From Panacagrimonas sp052387695 (GTDB lineage: Bacteria > Pseudomonadota > Gammaproteobacteria > Nevskiales > Nevskiaceae), in assembly GCA_052387695.1 (NCBI GenBank), contig JBQTIX010000047.1, positions 62,001 through 126,000 of the forward strand: a DNA stretch of 64,000 bases, written 5' to 3'. The notes beneath the pieces were generated by a model that saw nothing but the letters and a program-made list of their open reading frames with translations, was not told the DNA's origin and ran no database searches. The translations under genes and the position numbers were made by a program. Of this stretch, positions 18,101 to 25,193 are shown one piece after another. Numbering within the stretch: position 1 is the stretch's first letter; each line of letters opens with the position of its first letter.

Positions 18101-18904
18101 TCAACCGAAGTTCACCGTGAGCGTGCCCAGGGGCCCGTAGTCGGCGCGGAACCGATCACCGGGGCTGGCCGCGACGATGCGCGTGAACGAACCCGCCAGC
18201 ACGATCTCGCCGGCCGCGAGGTGTTCGCCCCAGGGGCTGAGCCTAGCGGCGAGCCAGGCGATACCGTTGGCCGGATGATCGAGCACGCCGGCGGCCAGAC
18301 CGGTCTCCTCGATCATGTCGTTCCGGTACAGCAGGGCGCCGACCCAGCGCAGATCCAGGGCGTCGGGGCGGACCGGCTGCGTACCCATGACGATCCCGGC
18401 GTTGGCCGCGTTGTCGGCGATGGTGTCGACGATGCGGCGCTGTGCCTTGGTTTCGGGGTCGATGCGCTGGATGCGCGCATCGATGATCTCCATCGCTGGC
18501 ACCACCCAGTCGGTCGCCTCCAGCACCTGCGCGATCGTCAGGTCCGGCCCGCGCAACTCGCGCTTGAGGATGAAGGCCAGCTCGACCTCCACCCAGGGCT
18601 GGATGAAGCGACCCGGCGCGATGCTGCTGCCGTCGGCGACCACCATGTCGTCGAACAGCACGCCGTAATCCGGCTCGGTCATGTTCGCGACCTGCTGCAT
18701 CGCGCGCGAGGTTAGTCCGATCTTGCGGCCGACGGCGCGGCGCCCTTCCGCCAGCTTGAGCCGCATCCATTCGCGCTGGATTCGGTAGCTGTCCTGGAAC
18801 TCGATGCCCGGGAACCGCTGCGAGAACTGGCGCACCTGCACGCGCGTGCGTTCCGCCTCATGCAATTCGGCAGCGAGCTGGCGGATGGTCGCGTCGTCGA
18901 GCAC
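18101..18904 (-). CDS. hpaH: 2-oxo-hept-3-ene-1,7-dioate hydratase (HpaH/HpcG-like)
   Basis: A 267-residue member of the 2-hydroxypentadienoate hydratase/decarboxylase fold, closest in pattern to HpaH/HpcG. Metal-binding acidic residues fall in QPWVEVELAFIL, and the family motif AMEIIDARI is present. It hydrates a 2-oxo-enoate to a 4-hydroxy-2-oxoacid, the substrate of the adjacent aldolase. The start is GTG at 18904, ten bases after the hydrolase stop. It is the third member of this fold in the array, alongside the genes at 20027 and 20812. The natural substrate may differ from that of HpaH. Confidence 0.83.
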   Translation of the reverse strand: MLDDATIRQLAAELHEAERTRVQVRQFSQRFPGIEFQDSYRIQREWMRLKLAEGRRAVGRKIGLTSRAMQQVANMTEPDYGVLFDDMVVADGSSIAPGRFIQPWVEVELAFILKRELRGPDLTIAQVLEATDWVVPAMEIIDARIQRIDPETKAQRRIVDTIADNAANAGIVMGTQPVRPDALDLRWVGALLYRNDMIEETGLAAGVLDHPANGIAWLAARLSPWGEHLAAGEIVLAGSFTRIVAASPGDRFRADYGPLGTLTVNFG

Positions 18905-18914
18905 TGTCGATTAC

Positions 18915-19763
18915 TCAGCGGACGCCGAAGTGCGTGCGGATCAGCGGCAGCATGGCGTCCCAGCGCTGCAACTGCGCCCAGTGCCCGCAGCGGTCGAGCA
19001 CGAACAACTCGGCGCGCTTGAGATGCTGCAAGAGGTACAGGCTGGATTCCAGCGGCACCACGCGATCCTGTCGGCCGTGTACCAGCGCCACCTCGTGCGG
19101 CATGCGGGCCAGTGCCGAAGGCGGCACGATGAGCGCGTCCATTCCGACCTTCATGGATTCGAACATCACCTCCTGCACGCGCCGGACTTCCGGATCGGTG
19201 GCGACGCGAAATCGTTCCTCGGTGATCTTCTCGAGGTCGGGCACCGCAGCCGGGTCGTACACGAAGCTCTGGATCAGCTCGCGGTAGCGCGCCAGGCGCG
19301 GATCGGCATAGAACGACAGCAGTCGTGCCAGCTCCGGCGTCTTCGTCATCGGCGCGCCGGCCGGGCCCATCAACATCACTTTGTCGAACCGCTCCGGCGC
19401 CTCGATCAGCAGGTGCAAGGTCACCGCACCGCCCATCGAGTTGCCGACGATATTGGCCCTCTTGATGCCCAGGTGGTCCATCAACCCCAGCGTCTGCTCT
19501 ACGCGCATGCCCATCCAGGTCATGCTGTGCGGGGGCAGCGGGTCAGGCACGTCGCTCTTGCCGAAGCCGATCATGTCGGGCGCCACGACGTAGAAGTGTT
19601 CCGCGAGATCTGGGAAGCAATGGCGCCAGTTGGACGCTGCGTGTGCGCCGGGACCGGCGCCGTGCAGCAGGATCAGGGCGGGGTTCTTCGGATTGCCCGC
19701 CACCATGGCGTGACTCGCGAGACGGCCGGAGGGAAAGCGATCTTCGATGATCTTGAAGCTCAT
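18915..19763 (-). CDS. Alpha/beta hydrolase, meta-cleavage product hydrolase-like
   Basis: A 282-residue alpha/beta hydrolase. The oxyanion segment LLHGAGPGAHAASNW, nucleophile elbow GNSMGG, acid HGRQDRVVP and base CGHWAQLQ match C-C bond hydrolases such as BphD, XylF and DmpD. It would hydrolyse a 2-hydroxy-6-oxo-dienoate ring-fission product into a carboxylic acid and 2-hydroxypentadienoate. The ATG at 19763 is preceded by AAGAGGAG; an upstream in-frame extension is not supported. A second such hydrolase lies at 57677-58519, suggesting different ring-fission substrates. Confidence 0.88.
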   Translation of the reverse strand: MSFKIIEDRFPSGRLASHAMVAGNPKNPALILLHGAGPGAHAASNWRHCFPDLAEHFYVVAPDMIGFGKSDVPDPLPPHSMTWMGMRVEQTLGLMDHLGIKRANIVGNSMGGAVTLHLLIEAPERFDKVMLMGPAGAPMTKTPELARLLSFYADPRLARYRELIQSFVYDPAAVPDLEKITEERFRVATDPEVRRVQEVMFESMKVGMDALIVPPSALARMPHEVALVHGRQDRVVPLESSLYLLQHLKRAELFVLDRCGHWAQLQRWDAMLPLIRTHFGVR

Positions 19764-19806
19764 TGGGGTGCTCCTCTTGGGTGGTTTGCTTTTGAAAAAC
19801 CTAGGG

Positions 19807-20010
19807 TCAGACTTTGACTGCGGAATCACGCTCTGCCATGGGCACACCGCCGACCGAGAAGTCGTATGGTCCCATCTCGTGTATCAGGACGCGCACCGAT
19901 TCGGGTTTGGCACCGAGGACCTCGACCACGCTTTGCGTGATGCGTTGGGCGAGCAGCTTCTTCTGCTCGTTGGTGCGGCCCTGCATGAGATTCACCTGGA
20001 TGACGGGCAT
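19807..20010 (-). CDS. dmpI: 4-oxalocrotonate tautomerase
   Basis: A 67-residue tautomerase. After removal of the initiator Met, the catalytic Pro1 is exposed, and R11, R39 and F50 fall at exactly the positions described for 4-oxalocrotonate tautomerase. It converts 2-hydroxymuconate to 2-oxo-3-hexenedioate for the adjacent decarboxylase. The start at 20010 is fixed by the need for Pro at position 1; the longer frame upstream overlaps the decarboxylase gene and is rejected. It lies 16 bases after the decarboxylase stop. Confidence 0.92.
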   Translation of the reverse strand: MPVIQVNLMQGRTNEQKKLLAQRITQSVVEVLGAKPESVRVLIHEMGPYDFSVGGVPMAERDSAVKV

Positions 20011-20026
20011 GCGTGCGATCTCCGGA

Positions 20027-20815
20027 TCAGGCGAAGCGGAAGGACACGCTACCCATGTCCTGGAAGCGCGCCGTGATGTTGTCGCCGCGGGTGACAGGAA
20101 TGGCTTCCGTGATCCCACCGGTCATGACGAAGCTGCCTGCCGGCAGCGATTCTCCGCGCGCAGCAAGATGTTCGAGCAGCATGATGATGGCGTTGGCCGG
20201 GTGGTTGAGGACTGCTGCGCTGGCACCCAGCGCCTGAATTTCACCGTTTTTCTCGATGACGACGCCGATGGTGCGCAGGTCGAGTTCTTTCGGGTCGCGA
20301 GGCCGACCGCCGGTGACGTAACGCGCGCTGCTGCTGTTGTCGGCGATCACACTGACCAGATCGAATTTGAATTTCTCGTAGCGCGAGTCGATGACTTCCA
20401 CTGCCGGGATGACGTAGTCCGTCGCGGCCATCACCTGGTCGATGCTCACACCACGGCCCTTCAGTTCGTCCTTCAGCACGAAGGCGATCTCGGCTTCGAC
20501 GCGCGGATGGATCAGGCCGTCCATCTCGACGACGCTGTTCTCCGGCCGCGACATCGAGGCCATCTGGATGCCGAAGCTGGGCACGTTCACGCCCATCTGG
20601 ATCATCTTGGCCTTGGAGGTGAGACCCGCCTTGAGGCCGGTGACGCGATCGCCGCGCGCGATCCAGCGGCGGCGAAGTTCATCCTGCACTGCGTAGGCGT
20701 CCTCGATGGACATCGCTGGATGTTCGTCGGTGATCTTGTTGAGGGTGTGCACGTTGTCCTGCGCGTGCTGGATACGATCGGTGATCGCGGCAATGGTCTT
20801 GTTGTCGAGGCTCAT
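20027..20815 (-). CDS. dmpH: 4-oxalocrotonate decarboxylase
   Basis: A 262-residue protein of the hydratase/decarboxylase fold with the decarboxylase-type segment YEKFKFDLVSVIADNSSSARYV, as in DmpH/XylI. Metal-ligand acidic residues lie in HPRVEAEIAFVL. It decarboxylates 2-oxo-3-hexenedioate to 2-hydroxypenta-2,4-dienoate and is known to form a complex with the adjacent hydratase family member. Its start overlaps the hydratase stop by four bases, which would couple translation of the two partners. Confidence 0.9.
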   Translation of the reverse strand: MSLDNKTIAAITDRIQHAQDNVHTLNKITDEHPAMSIEDAYAVQDELRRRWIARGDRVTGLKAGLTSKAKMIQMGVNVPSFGIQMASMSRPENSVVEMDGLIHPRVEAEIAFVLKDELKGRGVSIDQVMAATDYVIPAVEVIDSRYEKFKFDLVSVIADNSSSARYVTGGRPRDPKELDLRTIGVVIEKNGEIQALGASAAVLNHPANAIIMLLEHLAARGESLPAGSFVMTGGITEAIPVTRGDNITARFQDMGSVSFRFA

Positions 20816-21606
20816 CGTGCTTCTCCCGAGAAACGCACTTCACAGGAACCGAGGCCGCCGACCGTGCACTTGAACCGGTCTCCCGGTTTCACCGGGATCA
20901 GCATCGACTGCGAACCGGAGAGAATCGTCTCGCCGGCCAGGAAAGGGATGCCGAGTGCCCCGAGCGTGTTGGCCAGCCACACGACCGCGTTCACCGGCCC
21001 GCCCTGCACGGCCGCACCGGCAGCCGTGCTGAAGAGTTCGCCGTTGATCTCCAGCACCATGCCGGCGAGCGCCAGGTCCAACTCGGTGGGCTTCTTCCTG
21101 GCCTTGCCGAGCAGATAAACGCCGCAGGACGCGTTGTCCGCAACGGTGTCCTGGATCTTGATCTTCCAGTCGGTGATGCGGGAATCGACGATCTCGAAGC
21201 AGGGGACGACATAGTCGGTCGCGCGGATCACGTCGGTCGCGGTGATGCCCGGACCCTTGAGATCACGCTTCAACACGAACGCGACCTCGGCCTCGGCCTT
21301 GGGCTGGATCAGAGCGCCGAGCGGCAGGTCCGCGCCTTCCTCGTAGACCATGCCGGAGGTGAGTTGCCCAAAGTCGGGCTGGTACACACCCAGCATGTCC
21401 TGCACCGGCTTGCTGGTCGCACCGATCTTCTTGCCGACGATCTTCTCGCCCGCCTTGAGTCGGTGGTCCACCATCACCTGCTGGATGCGGTACGCATCTT
21501 CGATGGTGATGCCCTCGACGCGGCCGACCAGCGGCGCCACCGTGGTGCGCGTGATGAGCGCGTTGTACAACTCTTTGCCGTATTTCTGGATGTCTTCTGT
21601 TTTCAT
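20812..21606 (-). CDS. dmpE: 2-oxopent-4-enoate hydratase
   Basis: A 264-residue hydratase of the DmpE/XylJ/MhpD family. It contains KKIGATSKPVQ, PKAEAEVAFVLKRDL with metal-binding Glu residues, and CFEIVDSRI. It adds water to 2-hydroxypenta-2,4-dienoate to give 4-hydroxy-2-oxovalerate. It sits between the semialdehyde dehydrogenase (eight bases upstream) and the decarboxylase (four-base overlap). The resulting 4-hydroxy-2-oxovalerate would go to the HpaI-like aldolase at 17332. Confidence 0.9.
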   Translation of the reverse strand: MKTEDIQKYGKELYNALITRTTVAPLVGRVEGITIEDAYRIQQVMVDHRLKAGEKIVGKKIGATSKPVQDMLGVYQPDFGQLTSGMVYEEGADLPLGALIQPKAEAEVAFVLKRDLKGPGITATDVIRATDYVVPCFEIVDSRITDWKIKIQDTVADNASCGVYLLGKARKKPTELDLALAGMVLEINGELFSTAAGAAVQGGPVNAVVWLANTLGALGIPFLAGETILSGSQSMLIPVKPGDRFKCTVGGLGSCEVRFSGEAR

Positions 21607-21614
21607 GGTTGGAC

Positions 21615-23075
21615 TCAGAGCTTCACGCAGATGTTGCGCTGCTCGGTGTAGAACTCCAGCGAATGCACGCCGCCCTCGCGGCCGATGCCGGATTGCTTGC
21701 TGCCGCCGAAGGGCGTGCGCAGGTCGCGCAGGAACCAGCTGTTGATCCAGCTAATGCCGACCTCGATCTGGGCCGCGACGCGATGCGCACGCGAAAGGTT
21801 TGTCGTCCAGATCGTGGTGGACAGGCCGTAGTCCGTGTCGTTGGCCTTGGCGATCACCTCGTCCTCGGTATCGAAGGGCGAGATGTGGCAGCAAGGCCCG
21901 AAGATCTCTTCGCGCACCACGGTCGCGGATTCCGGCAGGCCGGTCCAGATCGTCGGCTGCACCCAGAATCCGTTTGCGAGCGCGTCCGGCATCTGCGGCA
22001 CGCCGCCGCCGGTGACGATGCGCGCGCCCTCGGCTTTCGCCTTCTCGTAGTACGACAGCACCTTGCGCCGGTGCTCCGCCGAAATCAGCGGACCGATTCC
22101 GGTGGTCGTGTCGTCCGGTGCGCCGGGCTTCATCGCTTCGGCCTTCACTTTCAGCGCCGCGACGAACCTGTCAAAGATCGGCCGCTCGACGTACACGCGC
22201 TCGGTGCCCAGGCAGACCTGCCCGCAGTTCATGAAGGCTGCGCGCGCGATGCCGTCGATGGCCTTGTCGAAATCGCAGTCGGCAAACACGATGCCCGCGT
22301 TCTTGCCGCCCAGTTCGAAGCTCACGTCGCGAATGCCGTCGGACGCCGCCTTCATGATCGCCGCGCCGGTGCGCGTCTCGCCGGTGAAGGTGATCGCAGC
22401 GACGCCCTTGTGGCGGGTCAGGAACTCGCCGGCCGAGTTCGGTCCGAAGCCGTGGACGACGTTGTACACGCCCTTGGGAACTCCGACCGCGTTCATCACC
22501 TCGCCGAGCAGGGTCGCCGTGCCCGGCGTTTCTTCGGAAGGCTTCACGACCACCGTGTTGCCGCAGGCCAGCGCCGGCCCGACCTTCCAGGTCATCAGCA
22601 GCAGCGGCATGTTCCAGGGGCAGACCACGCCGATCACGCCCTTGGGCACACGGATCGCGTAATTCAGCGCGCCTGCGCCATCCGGCGTCGCCATCATGAA
22701 GGACTCGGTCGCAACGTTCTTCACCACGTCGGCGAAGATCTTGAAGTTGGCGGCACCACGCGGAATCGCGACATGCTCCAACATCGAGCGCGGCTGGCCG
22801 ATGTCGTCGCGTTCGGCGACGACGAACTCCTCGAAGCGGCGGTTGATCTCGTCGGCGACCTTGTAGAGCAGCTCCACTCGCTGCTCGACACTCATCTTTC
22901 CCCACGGCCCGTGCATCGCCGAACGCGCGGCGGCCACCGCAGCATCGACCTCGCCCTGGCCGCCCTCGTGGACATACCCGATCAGCGCGTTGTCGGTAGG
23001 ACGGCGTTTCTCGAAGGTCTTCGCACTGCCGACGAATTCGCCGTTGATGAAATGCCTGAACTGCGTGGGTTCCAT
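21615..23075 (-). CDS. dmpC: 2-hydroxymuconic semialdehyde dehydrogenase
   Basis: A 486-residue NAD-dependent aldehyde dehydrogenase of the DmpC/XylG type. It shows the cofactor segment PWNMPLLLMTWK, the general-base motif FELGGKNAGI and the catalytic Cys in NCGQVCLGTERVYV. The C-terminal region SWINSWFLRDLRTPFGG is typical of this subgroup. It oxidises the ring-fission product of catechol to 2-hydroxymuconate, feeding the tautomerase and decarboxylase downstream. It follows the two diiron-hydroxylase-like genes by 30 bases and is probably co-transcribed with them. Confidence 0.92.
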   Translation of the reverse strand: MEPTQFRHFINGEFVGSAKTFEKRRPTDNALIGYVHEGGQGEVDAAVAAARSAMHGPWGKMSVEQRVELLYKVADEINRRFEEFVVAERDDIGQPRSMLEHVAIPRGAANFKIFADVVKNVATESFMMATPDGAGALNYAIRVPKGVIGVVCPWNMPLLLMTWKVGPALACGNTVVVKPSEETPGTATLLGEVMNAVGVPKGVYNVVHGFGPNSAGEFLTRHKGVAAITFTGETRTGAAIMKAASDGIRDVSFELGGKNAGIVFADCDFDKAIDGIARAAFMNCGQVCLGTERVYVERPIFDRFVAALKVKAEAMKPGAPDDTTTGIGPLISAEHRRKVLSYYEKAKAEGARIVTGGGVPQMPDALANGFWVQPTIWTGLPESATVVREEIFGPCCHISPFDTEDEVIAKANDTDYGLSTTIWTTNLSRAHRVAAQIEVGISWINSWFLRDLRTPFGGSKQSGIGREGGVHSLEFYTEQRNICVKL

Positions 23076-23105
23076 GGTTTGGAAGGTGCGGATGGGTGGG
23101 TTTTT

Positions 23106-23990
23106 TCAGGCGAGCGCGCGTGAACGAGCTTGCATCGCAGGGCCTGCGCGGGGGCTGATTCCGTAGGGCGCCAGCTCCGCAAGCGAAGCAGCCAGGGTGG
23201 AAAATGGGTCTCGACGAGGCGCATTGCTGGATCGGATCGCGCCGGGGGTGGCTGCGAAAAAGACTTGATCGGCGATGCTGAACAGGTCCGCACAGCGCGG
23301 CGCCCATCGATCCAGCCAGGACTGGACGGGCGGCCGATTCGAGGGGTCCTGATCGAGGATGAAGTGCAGCACGTCCCGCCCCAGCTCCGCGCGGCGGTGG
23401 CTCCAGGTCGCGCGTGAATCTATCTCCCAGTAATCCAGCTGCTCCGCCAGCAGCGTTTCGAACACGAAGCCGATCGCAACCAGAAATTCGAAAGGCCCAC
23501 ATGACATCGCCGCGCGCCAGAAGCTTCGTGCTGACGTGCGCAGACTCGTCGACTCTTTCATGGACAGCGAGTCGCCGATGGAAGCGTAAGGTTCGATGCG
23601 CCGGTTGGCATCAGCGGCGAGCGCACAGCACAGCACGTGCGCGCAAGGCAGAGAACGGCCTACGGCCAAGTAACCGCGTACGATGCGACCGGCCTTGGCA
23701 TCGAGTAGATGGCGCAAAATCCATTTCGGTAGGTGGGTCTCCTGATGAGCAGCGCCGTCGGTGGTAACGGTCTCATCAGAAACCGACAACGCCCAGTCTC
23801 CAAACCCGGCTAGAGCGGTGGGCCATCCGGAGGTCTCGTGGATCACGATGCCCTCCGCGGTCGCGGATGCGGGAGAAAACCATGCGTCGGCATCGCGATA
23901 GCCAGGCGTCCAGACCAGATCGCGCATCAGGTCCGAAAAGTCCGGCTCGGACAGGCCGTCGTGGCTTTCGAGGTTGTGGTTCATGCACAC
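23106..23990 (-). CDS. Diiron hydroxylase beta (small) subunit-like protein B
   Basis: A 294-residue protein that I align by eye to the small subunit of toluene/phenol monooxygenases (TmoE/DmpL type). The segment RGYLAVGRSLPCAHVLCCALAADANRRIEPYA mirrors the family's helical core; GPFEFLVAIGFVFETLLAEQ follows, and SWLDRWAPRCADLF matches the C-terminal Trp-rich helix. No Glu-x-x-His iron ligands are present, as expected for a beta subunit. The start at 23990 overlaps the homologous upstream gene by ten bases. No catalytic alpha subunit, effector or reductase is in the window. Family call is moderately sure; role is unknown. Confidence 0.6.
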   Translation of the reverse strand: MCMNHNLESHDGLSEPDFSDLMRDLVWTPGYRDADAWFSPASATAEGIVIHETSGWPTALAGFGDWALSVSDETVTTDGAAHQETHLPKWILRHLLDAKAGRIVRGYLAVGRSLPCAHVLCCALAADANRRIEPYASIGDSLSMKESTSLRTSARSFWRAAMSCGPFEFLVAIGFVFETLLAEQLDYWEIDSRATWSHRRAELGRDVLHFILDQDPSNRPPVQSWLDRWAPRCADLFSIADQVFFAATPGAIRSSNAPRRDPFSTLAASLAELAPYGISPRAGPAMQARSRALA

Positions 23991-24814
23991 CCCATTCCGA
24001 CAACATCGCCATCCGGAGACGCCCAGGTAGCGATTTCCTCCATCGCCGCGCCGAGCTTCTCGTCGGTGTCCTGACCCCAGACGCGCTCGACCAGCGGTAA
24101 CGCGGCGCTAGCAGCCCGAGGAGCCCACTGCGCCAAGGCCGCGGTATCGGCGCCAACCGCCCGCGTCGAACTCGACCCGATCAGCGCATCAAAATATGAC
24201 GCCAGCGAGCCGGCCTCGTCACCGCCGCAACGGCGCAACGCGCGAGCGCCCAGCAGCGGCCGCAGCAGTCCATCAATCATCAGGTTCATCGCGGACGCGC
24301 GCTCAAGTGGATCGTGCAAGGCCAGGGCGTCCTCCGCATATCGACGAAGGGCCTGCCAGGCCGGGTCCTCCAGCCAAATGCGGCGCGCCGACCGCAGTGC
24401 GTCAGCTCCACTCAGCGTCCAGCCCAGTGCTGAAAAGAAACACGCCCAGCGCAGATGCTGGACGCTCAGTTCGAGACCCTGCGTTGCGGAGTGGCGGCTC
24501 AACTTCGACCGCGTCACGTTCGCCGCACTCAGACTCGCGGCCCAGCCTACGTGGCGCAGCGGAACCCATACGGCATGGATTGACGTCCGCGCGGCAGGAG
24601 AAAGCGCTGCGCAACTGGAAGCGATCAGTTGCCAGTCCATCGGGAACGCCAACGGGGGGATCGCGGCGGTGTTGGCTGTCCGTTTGAGAGGCAAGCCCAG
24701 CCGTACCCGGCCGCGATTCTGTCGGGGTGTATCCGGCGACATTCTTTCGACGTCCGCCGCGACTGCCGACGCACGTCCTTCCGAAAGTGATTCCATGTCG
24801 ATGCGCGGAGCCAA
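23981..24814 (-). CDS. Diiron hydroxylase beta (small) subunit-like protein A
   Basis: A protein of up to 277 residues. The part RRIWLEDPAWQALRRYAEDAL, then HDPLERASAMNLMIDGLLRPLL, resembles the corresponding part of toluene/phenol hydroxylase small subunits (EPGWQGLRE..., DWGEAFVSLNLVVKP). An earlier PLRHVGWAASLSAANV also fits. The Glu/His ligands of a diiron centre are absent. The start is TTG 24814 or ATG 24796. It overlaps protein B by ten bases and both resemble beta subunits, so the pair may form a heterodimer. It lies downstream of the sigma-54 activator gene. Confidence 0.6.
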   Translation of the reverse strand: MAPRIDMESLSEGRASAVAADVERMSPDTPRQNRGRVRLGLPLKRTANTAAIPPLAFPMDWQLIASSCAALSPAARTSIHAVWVPLRHVGWAASLSAANVTRSKLSRHSATQGLELSVQHLRWACFFSALGWTLSGADALRSARRIWLEDPAWQALRRYAEDALALHDPLERASAMNLMIDGLLRPLLGARALRRCGGDEAGSLASYFDALIGSSSTRAVGADTAALAQWAPRAASAALPLVERVWGQDTDEKLGAAMEEIATWASPDGDVVGMGCA

Positions 24815-24820
24815 GCGATA

Positions 24821-25012
24821 TCAGATCGGCAGCATGAGATGCCGCGCCGGATCCACAGGTTTGCGCTCCGCGCGAACCGGTTCCTCGGCTTCTTCGCAGG
24901 GCGTCACGCTCTTGGTCTGGAATGCATGAACCCCTGCGGTCGCCAAGTCAGGAGATCGACGTTTCAGAATTACGCGCAGGTGCGCGAACCATGCCGTTGC
25001 CCGTGCTTTCAT
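24821..25012 (-). CDS. Small hypothetical protein upstream of the diiron-hydroxylase-like pair
   Basis: A candidate 63-residue basic protein beginning MKARATAWFAHLRVILKRR. The ATG at 25012 is preceded by GGAGACG, and the stop lies six bases before the start of protein A, so the spacing fits an operon. The frame is open further upstream, but that part runs into the candidate promoter at 25128-25144. I do not recognise the family. Its position matches that of small assembly or effector genes in phenol hydroxylase operons, but no sequence feature supports that. Confidence 0.4.
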   Translation of the reverse strand: MKARATAWFAHLRVILKRRSPDLATAGVHAFQTKSVTPCEEAEEPVRAERKPVDPARHLMLPI

Positions 25013-25127
25013 CTCACGTCTCCACCGTCGCCCGTTCACGTGTCTGTTCCGCGCCATTACGCTGGATTCCGACGTCTGTTGAAGCAGGGGACATGCCATG
25101 CAGTGAACATCAACACAAACAACACTC

Positions 25128-25144
25128 TGCAATTGAACTCCCGA
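25128..25144 (-). promoter_or_regulatory. Candidate sigma-54 (-24/-12) promoter for the minus-strand meta-pathway array
   Basis: Read on the minus strand the bases are TCGGGAGTTCAATTGCA: GG and GC are separated by ten bases, and the -12 half (TTGCA) is perfect while the -24 half is poor (GGGA instead of GGCAC). It lies between the gene for a DmpR/XylR-type activator and the array it would naturally control, about 100 bases upstream of the small ORF. No clear upstream activator site was recognised. Confidence 0.4.
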
Positions 25145-25193
25145 GAAAGGCACGTCGCTGAATTGCCGATTCCGTCAGCCTGCCCCGCATCCT

